A DNA stretch of 64,000 nucleotides from Ectobius pallidus (GCA_964059195.1 CAXKWD010000011.1:16913478-16977477), one strand, 5' to 3'; counted from the first letter of the stretch, positions 47,140 to 53,500 are shown. Notes: generated by a model from the sequence alone, not told the origin. Numbers and translations are program-made.

Positions 47140-49529
47140 AACTTTGTTAATAGGCCTATTTATAATATTTATTTCTCATGTAGTGTCCAACAGAGACAAT
47201 AATCTGTGGTTCATGATTGCTTATATATCTATAATATTTACATGTTCAAAACTTTTTTGAGGGACATGATTTGCATCATATTAAATCCAAATCTACAGTA
47301 AATCAGACAGCACTAAATAGGGCTTTTACTGTATCCACGAAGTTACTTCATAGTACACAGACTTACAGTCATAATATCTTTGTATGTGTAGAGTTCAGAA
47401 AACCCTCTTTCTCCTGCCAGGTGATTCATGACTATTTCCTTTTTCACATTCACCCATGGACTCTCTGAAGAAACATGAGTACCAATTAAACAACCCAGGG
47501 ATTTCTGTGTTTCCTGAGAAAGTGTGAGCCGCACCATTCCATCTATGTTCAATTCCTTGTCCTCTACAATTGTGCTTTGTCGTCTTAGTTTTTCCCACTG
47601 TTGGATTTGAGCTTCAGCTAGAGAAACAAATATACAATAAGAACACATTTTCTGTGCCGTATACCCTCAATTAGAACACAAAGCATGGAAGATGCAAGCA
47701 AGATATGTGGACTGTCTTGACTATGTTATAATGCTATAGAGTATTATTGATTAAGGTGAACAATGTAATTTTTATTTCAAAATACATTTACTGAAGTAAG
47801 ACAACTGTTATATATACAATATTGACGCCAGTCTTTTAGTAGTCTAGTGGGTTATTAATACCAATATATAATTAAAATTGCATGCTAATAATAACTTGTC
47901 CTTAGTTAAGGGTTTCTTTATTATTGAAATTAATTTTACATAATTAAGACAGTAACAATATTGCTTGCAGTTTGAAGTCTGATAGATCATAGATAAAAAT
48001 ACATTTATTTAAAAAAATTATTCCCATTATGATATGTCACCCTCAAAACTACAATAATGCTTTTCAGTGTTAAACAAAATTATCTTATACATTGTTTGGT
48101 TCTCAGGAATCCTTCTCTCCAATCCGGATGCCCTGCTGCATTGCCTCTATAAAAAGAACACCATCTAGTCCTAGCACTTCATTCTCCTTGACATTTGAGC
48201 CTCAGATTGGTCCCGAGTTATTGGAATTTATTGAAATAACCACCTGGTTAAAAGCCTGGGAAAATATTCACCATTACCAGCACCAGGACAATTTCAAAGT
48301 ACATTTCAAAATTATCTTAAATACTTCATTATAATGTACTGTAAGGAATGTCATTGCATAGCAATAGAATTAAGTTCCATAATATGCTACAAGAGGGAAT
48401 ATTATTTTTTCTAAGGAAGGAAATTGAAAATTTGCTCATAATTATACCACAGCACATTAGCAAAACTGTATCAACAATATACCGCCGGCATGGTCTTGTG
48501 GCTAGTGTCGCTGACTACAGATCCGTTGGCCCGGGTTCAATCCCTGGTACCTCCTCAGATTTTTCTGAGGTAGGGAGGTCTGACAGGGGTGCACTCAGCC
48601 TCGTGATTCAAATTGAGGAGCTACTTGATAGAGAAGTAGCGGCTCCAGTCATGAAAACCACCATTAACGGCCGTGGGTGCCAGCATGCTGACCACATACC
48701 CCCCAATCCTGCCATCTGCCTGTGGTAGATGATGCAGCGGTCGGGTGATAGGTTAAGTCCCTCCAGGGATGTAGCGCCACAGAGTTTTTTAGTTTTTTTT
48801 AGTATCAACAATATGTTACCCTAATATTTAAAATATCATAGGTAGTCTTACTGATTAGAAGTTTTATCAGTGAATGATGATGAAATACGAAACTGGATGC
48901 TCAGATGATTTGCCATGTATAAACTTATAAACAAATCTACTACCTCTTTCACGGCATACAGTGGCACTTGCATTAGCACACTCATGATTGATTGATTGAT
49001 TTTGTTAAGTTTTTGAACCACATCAAAATGTGGCTATCAACATACATAAATTAAGAGAGAGAATGAAAATGGACAACAGAATTGTCGAATAGCAGTATAG
49101 TGTATAAATTTAGAAAACAACATCAATATTAACTTCAAAAAACTCATTAATAGAATAAAATGGATTATTCGCAAGCCAGTCTCTCAAAACAGTCCTAAAT
49201 CTGTTTAATTTAACTGAAAGTACAGTGCCAGGACTAAAACACATTATGTGATTATGTCAACCCCTGCACCTCAATCCTTTACATTCAGCCATCACATGCT
49301 CTTTAGCTCGGTGCAAGACGTCAGGGCAGCTCTCTGGAGCATAGCTGTACTAGACTATGCATGTGGTCATTTGAATCATACAAAGGATTAAAAATATTAA
49401 ACATGATCTGTTTTTAATACTGCTGAAAAAAAGCATACAAAATAACAACATACACTTTTTTCGCTTCTTCATAGCTGGGTCTGTTTGCCTGGGGGCAGAC
49501 TGTGTAACAAATTTCAATTCTTTATCCAT
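14631..49529 (-). CDS. DNAI3: axonemal dynein intermediate chain 3-like (WDR63), complete 17-exon gene
   Basis: Joining 17 coding exons with GT/AG boundaries gives one uninterrupted frame of 1088 codons. Exons run, 5' to 3', 49529-49454, 47617-47367, 40210-39974, 39161-39003, 37658-37504, 36486-36296, 35181-35045, 32588-32394, 32319-32191, 29363-29181, 27260-27116, 26089-25967, 22921-22791, 20893-20716, 17959-17844, 17522-17088 and 15056-14631. Every phase agrees. The product resembles vertebrate WDR63/DNAI3, an intermediate chain of axonemal inner dynein arms in motile cilia and sperm flagella. A charged N-terminus is followed by about seven WD repeats (about 345-800) and a long Lys/Glu-rich coiled coil (about 803-1088). 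The C-terminal part is longer than I recall for the human protein. In an insect the expected site of use is the sperm tail. The identification is from remembered family sequence, not a database search. Confidence 0.92.
15130..15720. mobile_element. mariner palindrome 3 (DNAI3 intron 16)
   Basis: Two near-complementary arms (about 15130-15405 and 15420-15705) meet at a short centre. The right arm on the plus strand and the left arm on the minus strand each read a decayed mariner C-terminus with [16 protein letters not shown] and later '[17 protein letters not shown]'-like remnants of the usual 'YDKC...YVEK' end. Both 3' ends point outward. I could not fix the exact termini or a TA duplication. 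Confidence 0.82.
16134..16817 (-). mobile_element. mariner palindrome 4 with internally deleted transposase (DNAI3 intron 16)
   Basis: A minus-strand frame at 16610-16200 has [20 protein letters not shown], then the motif [18 protein letters not shown] with the first catalytic Asp, then jumps to the C-terminal block [20 protein letters not shown]. The middle of the catalytic domain is deleted. The left arm is the natural 3' end. The right arm (about 16619-16817) is an inverted copy of the last part of the gene and the 3' terminus, replacing the 5' end. The right terminus ends TATGCCCCTCA before TA; the left terminus is worn. Confidence 0.88.
17088..17522 (-). CDS. DNAI3: DNAI3 exon 16 (residues 803-947)
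   Basis: Starts [20 protein letters not shown]. Almost entirely Lys/Glu/Gln-rich helix ([20 protein letters not shown]), a long coiled coil after the propeller as in the family. Ends QPFLDITW before gtattg. Confidence 0.9.
17655..17744. repeat. 90-bp near-perfect palindrome (mini-MITE)
   Basis: GCCCCACACAGCACACTACG and its exact complement bound an alternating tacgtata core. The whole unit can fold into one hairpin. It lies in the intron between DNAI3 exons 15 and 16. No obvious target duplication. Confidence 0.85.
17844..17959 (-). CDS. DNAI3: DNAI3 exon 15 (residues 764-802)
   Basis: [20 protein letters not shown] then [10 protein letters not shown] forms the last WD repeat, matching 'FIATADYYGTLHILEIP' of WDR63. 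Phase 0 end at gtaagt. Confidence 0.9.
18112..18960. mobile_element. pair of diverged mariner 3' ends facing outward (DNAI3 intron 14)
   Basis: The right half (plus, about 18360-18960) reads broken transposase: [14 protein letters not shown], then [14 protein letters not shown] and a decayed C-terminus. The left half (minus, about 18345-18112) reads [20 protein letters not shown] with homologous text (shared 'cattttgcagac', 'atggcaaaagt', 'atactgt'). The halves are related but clearly diverged. The arrangement is the same outward-facing 3' pair as in the other palindromes. Confidence 0.72.
18965..20700. other. DNAI3 intron 14 remainder, little recognised
   Basis: AT-rich intron. A block starting at about 18968 (GGGTTGACAGATGTCCTGGA) may be an old DNA-transposon end; no second end was found. 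Nothing else is supported. Confidence 0.4.
20716..20893 (-). CDS. DNAI3: DNAI3 exon 14 (residues 705-763)
   Basis: WD repeat 6: [20 protein letters not shown] then [10 protein letters not shown]. The acceptor is ccccccag; the donor gtatgt splits a Gly codon (phase 1). Confidence 0.9.
21222..21395 (-). mobile_element. solo mariner 3' end
   Basis: It begins CGAGGGTCATCCAGAAAGGA preceded by TA, a typical mariner terminus. Reading inward on the minus strand there is a remnant of the C-terminus ([15 protein letters not shown]). The rest of the element is absent. Confidence 0.5.
21440..22530 (+). repeat. interspersed repeat R, copy 1, interrupted by a pogo-like insertion
   Basis: The flanks 21440-21697 and 22182-22530 match, in inverted orientation, the continuous stretch 37185-36544. 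Shared markers are 'aggtaatcccac', 'gctaacatcagaac', 'aaaagcacac', 'tcaatgtacat' and 'gttgtataaaataat'. The insertion at 21698-22179 is missing from the second copy. No coding function is visible. Confidence 0.75.
21698..22179. mobile_element. pogo/Tigger-like non-autonomous element
   Basis: The inverted ends CAGTGAACTCTTGATAAACC and the complement of CAGTGAACTCTCGATAATTC are flanked by TA. CAG-starting ends with a 'CGATAA' core and TA duplications are typical of the pogo group. The 100-codon frame inside resembles no transposase I know. Confidence 0.85.
22625..22679 (-). mobile_element. solo hAT terminus fragment
   Basis: The stretch ends AAGGTTGAGAACCACTG, nearly the same as the right end of the hAT element at 11711-12383. 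No left partner was found. Confidence 0.45.
22791..22921 (-). CDS. DNAI3: DNAI3 exon 13 (residues 661-704)
   Basis: WD repeat 5: [20 protein letters not shown] followed by [10 protein letters not shown], very close to 'HDGTVHTIQRSPFYNDIILT' of WDR63. Ends phase 0 at gtatcg. Confidence 0.9.
23206..23584. mobile_element. nested non-autonomous hAT element
   Basis: The ends CAGGGCCATAGC and GCTACGGCCCTG are inverted with one mismatch, and are flanked by 8-bp repeats taagtctt (23198-23205) and tacgtctt (23585-23592). The interior has a second inner pair of 'aagggcgcag' motifs. Confidence 0.88.
23683..23989. mobile_element. foldback insertion with 12-bp target duplication
   Basis: Arms at about 23727-23800 and 23910-23985 are near-perfect inverted copies (ttaaaactttccgggctctg and complement). 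The loop of about 110 bases includes CTATAAATACGCG. The unit is flanked by AGAAATCTATAT at 23671-23682 and 23990-24001. A 12-base duplication is unlike mariner (2) or hAT (8). Family unknown. A short asymmetric leader (about 23683-23726) precedes the left arm. Confidence 0.8.
24766..25071 (-). mobile_element. SINE family A copy, minus orientation, with target duplication
   Basis: On the minus strand it starts GGGGTACGCCGTAGCGTAGT with box-B-like GGTCGCGGGTTCGATCC and ends in an ACTTTACTTTAC-type tail. It is flanked by ATACTTTTATAAG (24753-24765) and ATACTTTTATAAAG (25072-25085), the mark of target-primed retroposition. It lies in DNAI3 intron 12. Confidence 0.92.
25672..25830. repeat. imperfect (TAA)n microsatellite
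   Basis: About 160 bases of ataataata with occasional c and aa interruptions, in DNAI3 intron 12. Confidence 0.95.
25967..26089 (-). CDS. DNAI3: DNAI3 exon 12 (residues 620-660)
   Basis: The acceptor is at aattcag, not the later tttcag: only the earlier site keeps the frame. It codes [18 protein letters not shown], matching 'KFFVGTEEGEVIYTDW' of WDR63 (WD repeat 4). Phase 1 donor gtaagc. Confidence 0.88.
26313..26471. repeat. palindromic MITE
   Basis: Arms TATAATGGTTTCTCAGGCTT and its complement bound a hairpin whose inner part repeats gcttttggcagc / gctgccaaaagc around a loop of about 35 bases. TATA at both ends may be part of the target. It lies in DNAI3 intron 11. Confidence 0.85.
27116..27260 (-). 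CDS. DNAI3: DNAI3 exon 11 (residues 572-619)
   Basis: It starts [20 protein letters not shown] and then [18 protein letters not shown] turn precedes the first strand of WD repeat 4. Ends phase 1 at gtaagc. Confidence 0.86.
27403..27490 (-). mobile_element. possible LINE 3' tail beginning at a (TAGAA)n repeat
   Basis: A short agaatagaatagaatag repeat is followed by a non-repeat segment (ttattagtccgacggaacat), the pattern left by the 3' tail of some LINEs. No coding part is present. Confidence 0.3.
27600..27690. repeat. short duplication followed by TTAGG/TTAG tandem repeat
   Basis: The segment tacatggaagtcaatgtta occurs twice in tandem (about 27608-27644), then about 45 bases alternate ttagg and ttag units to 27684. 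The unit resembles the insect telomere repeat TTAGG but is mixed with a 4-base variant. Confidence 0.8.
27695..29175. other. DNAI3 intron 10, nothing firmly recognised
   Basis: About 1.5 kb of AT-rich intron without a convincing mobile element. Confidence 0.4.
29181..29363 (-). CDS. DNAI3: DNAI3 exon 10 (residues 511-571)
   Basis: [20 protein letters not shown] and then [16 protein letters not shown] complete WD repeat 3. A basic stretch ([10 protein letters not shown]) follows. Phase 0, donor gtaatt. Confidence 0.88.
29990..30295 (-). mobile_element. SINE family B copy, minus orientation
   Basis: The minus strand contains CAGGCCTGGGTTCAATTCCT (box B), 'ggaggttggg' and 'gctacttgataaataagtag', matching the plus copies at 10838 and 48481. 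It lies in DNAI3 intron 9 and is diverged. Confidence 0.65.
30326..30683. mobile_element. pogo/Tigger-like MITE
   Basis: The inverted ends CAGTAGAGTCCCGAAAACTT and the complement of CAGTAGAGTCCCAAAAACTC are flanked by TA. Sub-terminal 'gccgggttatcg' occurs in both halves in inverted or direct form. No transposase. Confidence 0.88.
30997..31108. repeat. direct repeat D, copy 1
   Basis: A 112-base segment (ttatttattttttatttact to gatgagcaaagct) is repeated at 31622-31732 with only a few differences. It probably marks the end of an interspersed element; nothing coding. Confidence 0.8.
31622..31732. repeat. direct repeat D, copy 2
   Basis: Second copy of the 30997-31108 segment, same orientation, about 510 bases downstream. 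The stretch between them shows no recognised content. The pair could be LTR-like ends of a small unit or two insertions. Confidence 0.8.
32191..32319 (-). CDS. DNAI3: DNAI3 exon 9 (residues 468-510)
   Basis: Acceptor ttgcag, [14 protein letters not shown], then [20 protein letters not shown], which matches the 'AVSSIENGHKKVITDIHWL' strand of WDR63. The donor is gtaaaa after PYYK, phase 0. Confidence 0.87.
32394..32588 (-). CDS. DNAI3: DNAI3 exon 8 (residues 403-467)
   Basis: WD repeat 2: [20 protein letters not shown] followed by GQVAVWDL. The 3' boundary is placed at gtgtaaga. An alternative phase-0 donor, gttagt, lies 12 bases upstream, so the last four residues are uncertain. Confidence 0.87.
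33460..33640 (-). pseudogene. RPS24: RPS24 retropseudogene, 5'-truncated
   Basis: On the minus strand a continuous stretch reads [20 protein letters not shown], then [20 protein letters not shown] and a stop at 33460. The second part is nearly identical to the C-terminus of ribosomal protein S24, which in animals has [17 protein letters not shown]. It has no intron and lacks roughly the N-terminal half. The conserved Gly after ARH is Arg here. It lies in the intron between DNAI3 exons 7 and 8. It is best read as a truncated processed copy; a terminal exon of a nested functional gene is much less likely because no upstream exons were seen. Confidence 0.82.
33873..34524. mobile_element. possible hAT-like element
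   Basis: The left end AGAGATGGTTCGATAC and the right end GTATCGTAAACCCATCTCT are approximately inverted; 'tcgatac' motifs recur near both ends. Flanking 8-mers (atttcttc, attcgtta) match weakly. A related but incomplete end occurs at about 15826-15920. Confidence 0.45.
34751..34830 (+). mobile_element. tRNA-like SINE head fragment
   Basis: GACCAGCTCAGTTGGTAGAG has a tRNA D-arm/box A. The expected box B is not clear. Probably a decayed SINE. Confidence 0.35.
35045..35181 (-). CDS. DNAI3: DNAI3 exon 7 (residues 357-402)
   Basis: It completes WD repeat 1 with [20 protein letters not shown] and ends [13 protein letters not shown]. The final strand matches 'LILFWSFSDPIHPQ' of WDR63. Ends phase 0 at gtatgt. 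Confidence 0.88.
35737..35985 (+). mobile_element. SINE family B copy, plus orientation
   Basis: Shares 'gtggtctagtggttt', 'tgctacttgataaagatg', 'atcagtaacgaccatgg' and 'ctgcatgctgagc' with the family B copies. Lies in DNAI3 intron 6. Confidence 0.7.
36030..36270 (-). mobile_element. SINE family A copy, diverged, minus orientation
   Basis: The body matches family A (aaggttgtcagccttatgca, 'agaaggattatgctaattga') but the tRNA head is incomplete at the right. It directly follows the family B copy. Confidence 0.7.
36296..36486 (-). CDS. DNAI3: DNAI3 exon 6 (residues 293-356)
   Basis: It starts with the codon split from exon 5, then [20 protein letters not shown]. It ends [11 protein letters not shown], the first half of WD repeat 1. 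The donor is gtaagg, phase 1. Confidence 0.88.
36544..37185 (-). repeat. interspersed repeat R, copy 2, uninterrupted
   Basis: Inverted relative to 21440-22530 and without the pogo-like insertion. About 640 bases. Lies in DNAI3 intron 5. Its ends carry 'gtaatcccacgaga' on the minus strand. No protein is visible. Confidence 0.72.
37504..37658 (-). CDS. DNAI3: DNAI3 exon 5 (residues 242-292)
   Basis: It starts [20 protein letters not shown] after acceptor cttcag and ends QDSFPQ split at gtaagt (phase 2). The block before WTQYEY corresponds to the 'STQTKWTYP' area of the human protein. Confidence 0.85.
37970..38390 (+). mobile_element. mariner transposase 3' fragment
   Basis: Frame-broken plus-strand text contains [20 protein letters not shown], then [20 protein letters not shown] with the last catalytic Asp region, and after a frameshift [20 protein letters not shown] with a short tail. 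The first half is missing. Lies in DNAI3 intron 4. No TA-flanked termini were identified. Confidence 0.82.
39003..39161 (-). CDS. DNAI3: DNAI3 exon 4 (residues 189-241)
   Basis: It starts [20 protein letters not shown] after acceptor cctag and ends RVDVAIQ before gtattc. Acidic/basic mix, no domain named. Phase 0 at both ends. Confidence 0.85.
39195..39355. repeat. (TAA)n/(ACA)n microsatellite, split by a SINE
   Basis: About 160 bases of aataataac-type repeat to the left of the SINE; the repeat resumes at 39658-39675. Frames across it are repeat artefacts. Confidence 0.92.
39360..39657 (-). mobile_element. SINE family A copy inside a (TAA)n repeat
   Basis: Minus-strand head GGGGTACGCCATAGCGTAGT and box B GGTCGCGGGTTTGATCC; tail towards 39360 is ACTTTAC followed by poly-T. 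The (TAA)n on both sides acts as target duplication. Very close to the copy at 24766. Confidence 0.9.
39974..40210 (-). CDS. DNAI3: DNAI3 exon 3 (residues 110-188)
   Basis: It codes [14 protein letters not shown] and then CQFYICLT, matching the 'FYIVMT' region of WDR63. Phase 0 at both ends, donor gtaagt. Confidence 0.88.
40284..40718. repeat. 435-bp palindrome of unknown family (DNAI3 intron 2)
   Basis: Arms of about 170 bases (40284-about 40455 and about 40550-40718) are near-perfect inverted copies from tatatataatcaataagaa inward. The centre holds two tandem copies of a unit with 'ggtcattgtcctttgggatg', itself able to pair. In each arm the sequence CCTTTTGGTAAGTTTTTAC gives a consensus donor. 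No target duplication is certain. Confidence 0.85.
40953..41558. mobile_element. possible hAT-like element
   Basis: The left end CAGTAGCATACCAACAGTG and right end TACGCCACTG approximate the CAGTGGCGTA end type of hAT elements; sub-terminal 'ggggcagta' and 'gggcagattgcccc' also pair loosely. Flanking 8-mers match at 5 of 8 bases. Confidence 0.5.
41690..41900 (+). mobile_element. mariner-type transposase N-terminal fragment
   Basis: The frame reads [20 protein letters not shown] and [20 protein letters not shown], the helix-turn-helix start common to many insect mariner transposases; a stop and shift follow. No catalytic part. Confidence 0.7.
41960..45445 (-). mobile_element. RTE-type LINE, nearly full length, with broken frames
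   Basis: Reading on the minus strand: an RNA-binding-like ORF1 segment (45441-44953, with [20 protein letters not shown] and [15 protein letters not shown]); an AP-endonuclease domain (from about 44890: [32 protein letters not shown]); the reverse transcriptase ([48 protein letters not shown], then RYADDTTIL near 42850); and the C-terminal block with YGSESWTV and [10 protein letters not shown] ending at 42073. The 3' end is a (TAG)n/(CTA)n repeat at 41960-41974, typical of RTE tails. Frame breaks occur at about 44950-45080, 44260-44400, 43105-43127 and 42805-42895, so this copy is inactive. It lies in DNAI3 intron 2. Confidence 0.9.
45446..46672. other. DNAI3 intron 2, nothing recognised
   Basis: AT-rich intron between the RTE LINE and a small hAT element. 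Confidence 0.4.
46674..46922. mobile_element. non-autonomous hAT element
   Basis: The inverted ends CAGTGCTTTAGTTGG and CCAACTAAAGCACTG are perfect and flanked by the 8-bp duplication TATATACA (46666-46673 and 46923-46930). The interior repeats 'ggtac' and 'taccgg' motifs. Confidence 0.93.
47103..47141. repeat. (GAAA)n microsatellite
   Basis: About ten units of gaaa with a few aag interruptions. Confidence 0.95.
47367..47617 (-). CDS. DNAI3: DNAI3 exon 2 (residues 26-109)
   Basis: The acceptor ctctag precedes [14 protein letters not shown]; the donor is gtaagt after KDIMT, phase 0. The part with [19 protein letters not shown] corresponds to a conserved N-terminal block of WDR63, whose human form has GCMVDEDVTGENPW. 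Confidence 0.88.
47650..48480. other. DNAI3 intron 1, nothing recognised
   Basis: AT-rich; an 80-codon frame at 48092-48334 matches nothing I know. Confidence 0.4.
48481..48801 (+). mobile_element. SINE family B copy with 13-bp target duplication
   Basis: The head GCCGGCATGGTCTTGTGGCT with box B GGCCCGGGTTCAATCCC begins the copy; it ends in a T-rich tail. It is flanked by GTATCAACAATAT at 48468-48480 and 48802-48814. This is the best-preserved family B copy here. Confidence 0.92.
48985..49250 (-). mobile_element. possible LINE 3' tail beginning at (ATTG)n
   Basis: Four attg units are followed by a non-repetitive AT-rich segment. The organisation, a short microsatellite at a minus-strand 3' end, resembles CR1-like tails. 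No coding part. Confidence 0.3.
49454..49529 (-). CDS. DNAI3: DNAI3 exon 1 (residues 1-25)
   Basis: ATG at 49529-49527 starts [20 protein letters not shown] and the exon ends in a KKRKK cluster. The donor is gtatgt at 49453, phase 1. This is the only ATG in frame with exon 2 that I could join, so the start is likely but not proven. Confidence 0.75.
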
Positions 49530-50557
49530 ACTTCAAAAGTTATTAAATAATTTTCAACTGAGGGAAATAATATTTTATGTATCCGGCTTCTCCAAAAACT
49601 AGCATGTATTAACAAACATTTTTGGGCATTAATATTATCTTATAAACAAAGAAACAAATACATTTTTATGTCAAGATTATTGAATTTCATTTGAAACGAT
49701 CAAACGAACACCGCCATTTGTAAACAAACAGTATGATTATCGATTGATGGTCGTTTCTTATCGATACATGTGTTGTCCAGCAGATATATCGACATGGATC
49801 GTATCTTTAGATATCGATAGTTTCTAAAATTTAAATATGTCGTGGTCTTGTATGCTTGCTGTTTTGGTACGTAGAGGTTAGGAGTAGCAGACTATTTCGT
49901 GTGTTTATTGCATTTATTTAAATTTAAAAAAATATCGCACCTATAACAAAATGCTAGACATGCCAAATACTACTAATTTGAGTTGTTTCCGATATAATGT
50001 GATGTTATTAAATAATAACTGTAAAAAGTAAGTAGGTTATTCATTACCTTTTTGTCACGTCATTAAGGTAGGACCTTCCATAGCAGTAGCTAAACTTAGC
50101 CATGGTTTCTGTTATTTATTGAAGAAATAGTAACTTATTGATTCAATTATATATCAGCGTTCCATTTAACTTTGCTAAAATTATTCATGCCTTTTTGGTC
50201 GAATGTATTGAACAAACCATAAAGGGCCTATTTTAATTCAGGGCTATTATCCTTAGCTTATTTTGGGATTAAGACCTGAAAAAAATAACTCTTCAGTGTA
50301 CAGAATTAATTTCCCAAACTTGAAATTGACATTGGCATACCCAGCAGTTGTAATTAGGAGTAGGCCTATGTAAACTGATAACACCAACTTATCTATGTAA
50401 GTAGAGCTAACCCTATTGTGTTGCATGTCACTAGGTCCTATTAAGCTGTCATGAAGTAAGATGGGTGACTTATCTGGTTTAATATAATAATCATTGGTAC
50501 TTGTCAACTAAATTTCAGTGAGTGTTGGAGTGCCGCACTAGAACATAAAAATTCAAC
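49530..50557. promoter_or_regulatory. shared DNAI3-CPT2 divergent promoter region
   Basis: About 1,030 bases separate the two start codons. Near the centre are TATCGATT (49738-49745), TATCGATA (49759-49766) and TATCGATA (49812-49819), matching the DRE motif TATCGATA bound by DREF in insect core promoters. No TATA box stands out. The region is likely used in both directions; transcription starts cannot be placed by eye. A 5' UTR intron for CPT2 is possible, since an acceptor-like tttcag precedes 50518. Confidence 0.6.
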
Positions 50558-50599
50558 ATGCGGGTCATCTGTACCAGAGTATACTCCAACTGTGGGAAG
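50558..50599 (+). CDS. CPT2: CPT2 exon 1 (transit peptide start)
   Basis: ATG at 50558 codes MRVICTRVYSNCGK, ending AAG before gtaaag (phase 0). It fits a mitochondrial targeting sequence and joins cleanly to exon 2. No other in-frame ATG is available in exon 2. Confidence 0.72.
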
Positions 50600-53500
50600 G
50601 TAAAGAATTCAGTATCTTTATTGTTAGTTAAATAAAATACTAGGCTAACTGCTTATAATCCTACTTCTAAGTAACAAAGAAATACCAGTATCATCAGACA
50701 ATTTTTATTTAGACATTCTCTCACTGATCTTCAGGCTTTGTTGTTTATATTTAAGTTATTTCATGTTAATAGGCTATGTCATTGACAATGCATGGATTAA
50801 CAGTTCCCCCCCCCCAAATCACACGGACCAGTAATAACCTCTGTCTTATAGAGGATTTTATTTAAAGTGTTCTTTTAATACTGGTATTAGTCTGTATGAA
50901 CTCATAGTTTCAATTGCTAATTAATTATAAAACCTACTCCCTTTAGCCATATATATAGGTTATTAGGCTACTCATTACAGATATGGTACCGGTATCAATG
51001 TCAATGTCATCATTTAATACTGGTACAGAAGTACATTTAATATAGAACTCATCAATCATAATAATAATAATTATAATATTAGCAACTTAAGTGATACTTG
51101 GACAGTCACATGGTACAAACTCCACACTACATAAGACATAGCCTAATACAGATTACGAATGTCAATGTATATGTCAATATTATTACCAGTACCATTTTGG
51201 TTTTTTAATAATAATAGTTAGATTGCGCACAATGTGCATTTTGGTTTTTCCAATGTAGTTAACTCATTGTCACACTGCATGTCTCTACATTTTTCTGTTA
51301 GTAGTTCCACTATCTGAAGGTGTGATTGCAGTGCATACCATCGACAAGAGAAGAATGTTTTAAATGATTTTAATTTATTCATTGCCATTTTTAATATGTT
51401 TTAAATTCTTGTTATCATATTCTACAGTGAGTTCCATGTAAGAGTTGGCCAACTATGCGGGTTTCTGTGATGCGGCGGCACAGCTCTAACTCCCGAGCGA
51501 TCGGTTTCTGCAAGGCAGCAGACACAGCTCTAACTCCTGAGCGATTGGGTGGAATATCTAAGCAAATAAAGCCGCTAACGGTGTAAGGATTCAGGTTCTC
51601 ACATGTACAGTTCGAATTACAATGAGAATAACCACGTACCTCATCACAAGAAATGTTGGAAATGTCCTCCTCTTGCATCCACACAACACTGGCATCTTTT
51701 CAGGAAATTTTCTTTCACGCTCATAAGTTCAGCTTCCAAGATAGAGTTAATTTCTCTTGTGATATTATCTTTAAGTTCTTCTAATGTATGGGAAATTGAC
51801 CAATACACTTTATTTTTCAAGTTTCCCCATAAATAATTGTCACATACTGTTTGAAGAACTTAAAGACAATATCGCAAGAGAAATTAACTCTATCTTGGAA
51901 GCTGAACTTATGTGCATGAAAGAAAATTCCTGAAAAGATGCCAGTGTTGAGTGGATGCAAGAGGAGGACATTTCCAACATCTCTTGTGATGAGGTACGTG
52001 GTTATTTTCATTGTAATTCCAACTGTAAATGTGAGAACCTGAACCATTACACCGTTAGCGGGTTTATTTGCAAAGATATTTCACCTGATCGCTCGGGAGT
52101 TAAAGCAGGGGCTGCCACAACACAGAAACCCGCATGATTGGCTAGCTCTTGCATGGAACTCAATGTACATAGCTTTCTCAGCCCTATGCATGTGTTTTGA
52201 TGTATTCTTGCTTCAGATTATAGTTCTTGAAACAAAGGCTATGTCTTTCTCTACTATAATCTTATAATTTGCTATTTTCTTGCACCTGATTTCAACTTCT
52301 GAAACACATAACTTTCTATGCCCTAAGACAGATTTTGCTATTTTCGTGCCTCTGATTCCAGCTCTTGGAACGTTCACTCTTTTTTCTCTACCTTAAGCAT
52401 GTAATTAACAGGACTACTTACAGGTTGAATCACATGAAATCAGTATGTTTCAAAAGTTGGAATAAGGTACAAGAAAATAGCAAAATACATGCATATTGTG
52501 GAGAAAGCCATGTGAATGTTTTGAGATCTATAATAAGAAGCAAGAAAATAATACCTACCCCGACCATAACACACCTCTCACCAACATATTTTCCCGAAGT
52601 TCTCAGATCCTGCTGAATATGCAGGAACACCACCTGCGAAGTGGCCATCTAGAAGTTACTAGTAAATAGCAGTGTGCTAAGAGATTATTTTTAATTCACT
52701 GATTTTAAAACCATTTCAACTCTTAAGCAAGATATTTAGGCACTGTTATGATCAAAATGCTCAACTTTATGCCTGGTGAACACTCACAGGTTGGCAAAGG
52801 TTCCATTTGGAACTAACAGCTGTATTTCCCTTCCAATGGAAGACATGTTACTAGGTTTGCTGCATAAAAAACCCATGCTCTTCAGCTGGGTATGGATCTG
52901 CAAGAACCGATTTAAATCCAATGGCAGGTTTTGCGAAATGCTAAGCATTTGAAAGATCACTTTGACATTGAAATGTCAGCTGGTGAAAGTAACATTTAGT
53001 TTCAAATATTTGCTTAGTACTTCATGCTTTTTTTTTATTGTTTCAGATCAGACATAATCAGGCATCGGCAGTTGTCACTCAGCAGAGAAACAGGTAATTC
53101 AGGTTAAAGTGATTGGTGGCTGCTCACATTAGGTTTCAGTGACATTCTTCTTCTTCTTCTTCTTTGGCTCTACAGCCCGGGGTGGGCCTTGGCCTCCCTC
53201 AAGAGTTTTTGCCACTCTTCTCTATTTTGGGCGACTCTTCTCCAATTCCTACATCCTGCCCTTGCTGCGTCCTCCTCAATTCCTTCCTCCCACCGTAGCT
53301 TCGGTCTTCCTCTACGACGCTTTCCACCAGGATCTGACAGCAAAACCTTCCTAGTGGGTTCATTTTCATTCATTCGAATGATATGGCCTGCCCACCTTAG
53401 TCTACTTAATTTTGTGCATTTAATAACATCAGGCTCATCATATAACAAATAAAGTTCGGAATTTGTTCTATGGCGCCATCTCCCCCCTTCCAGTATTGCA

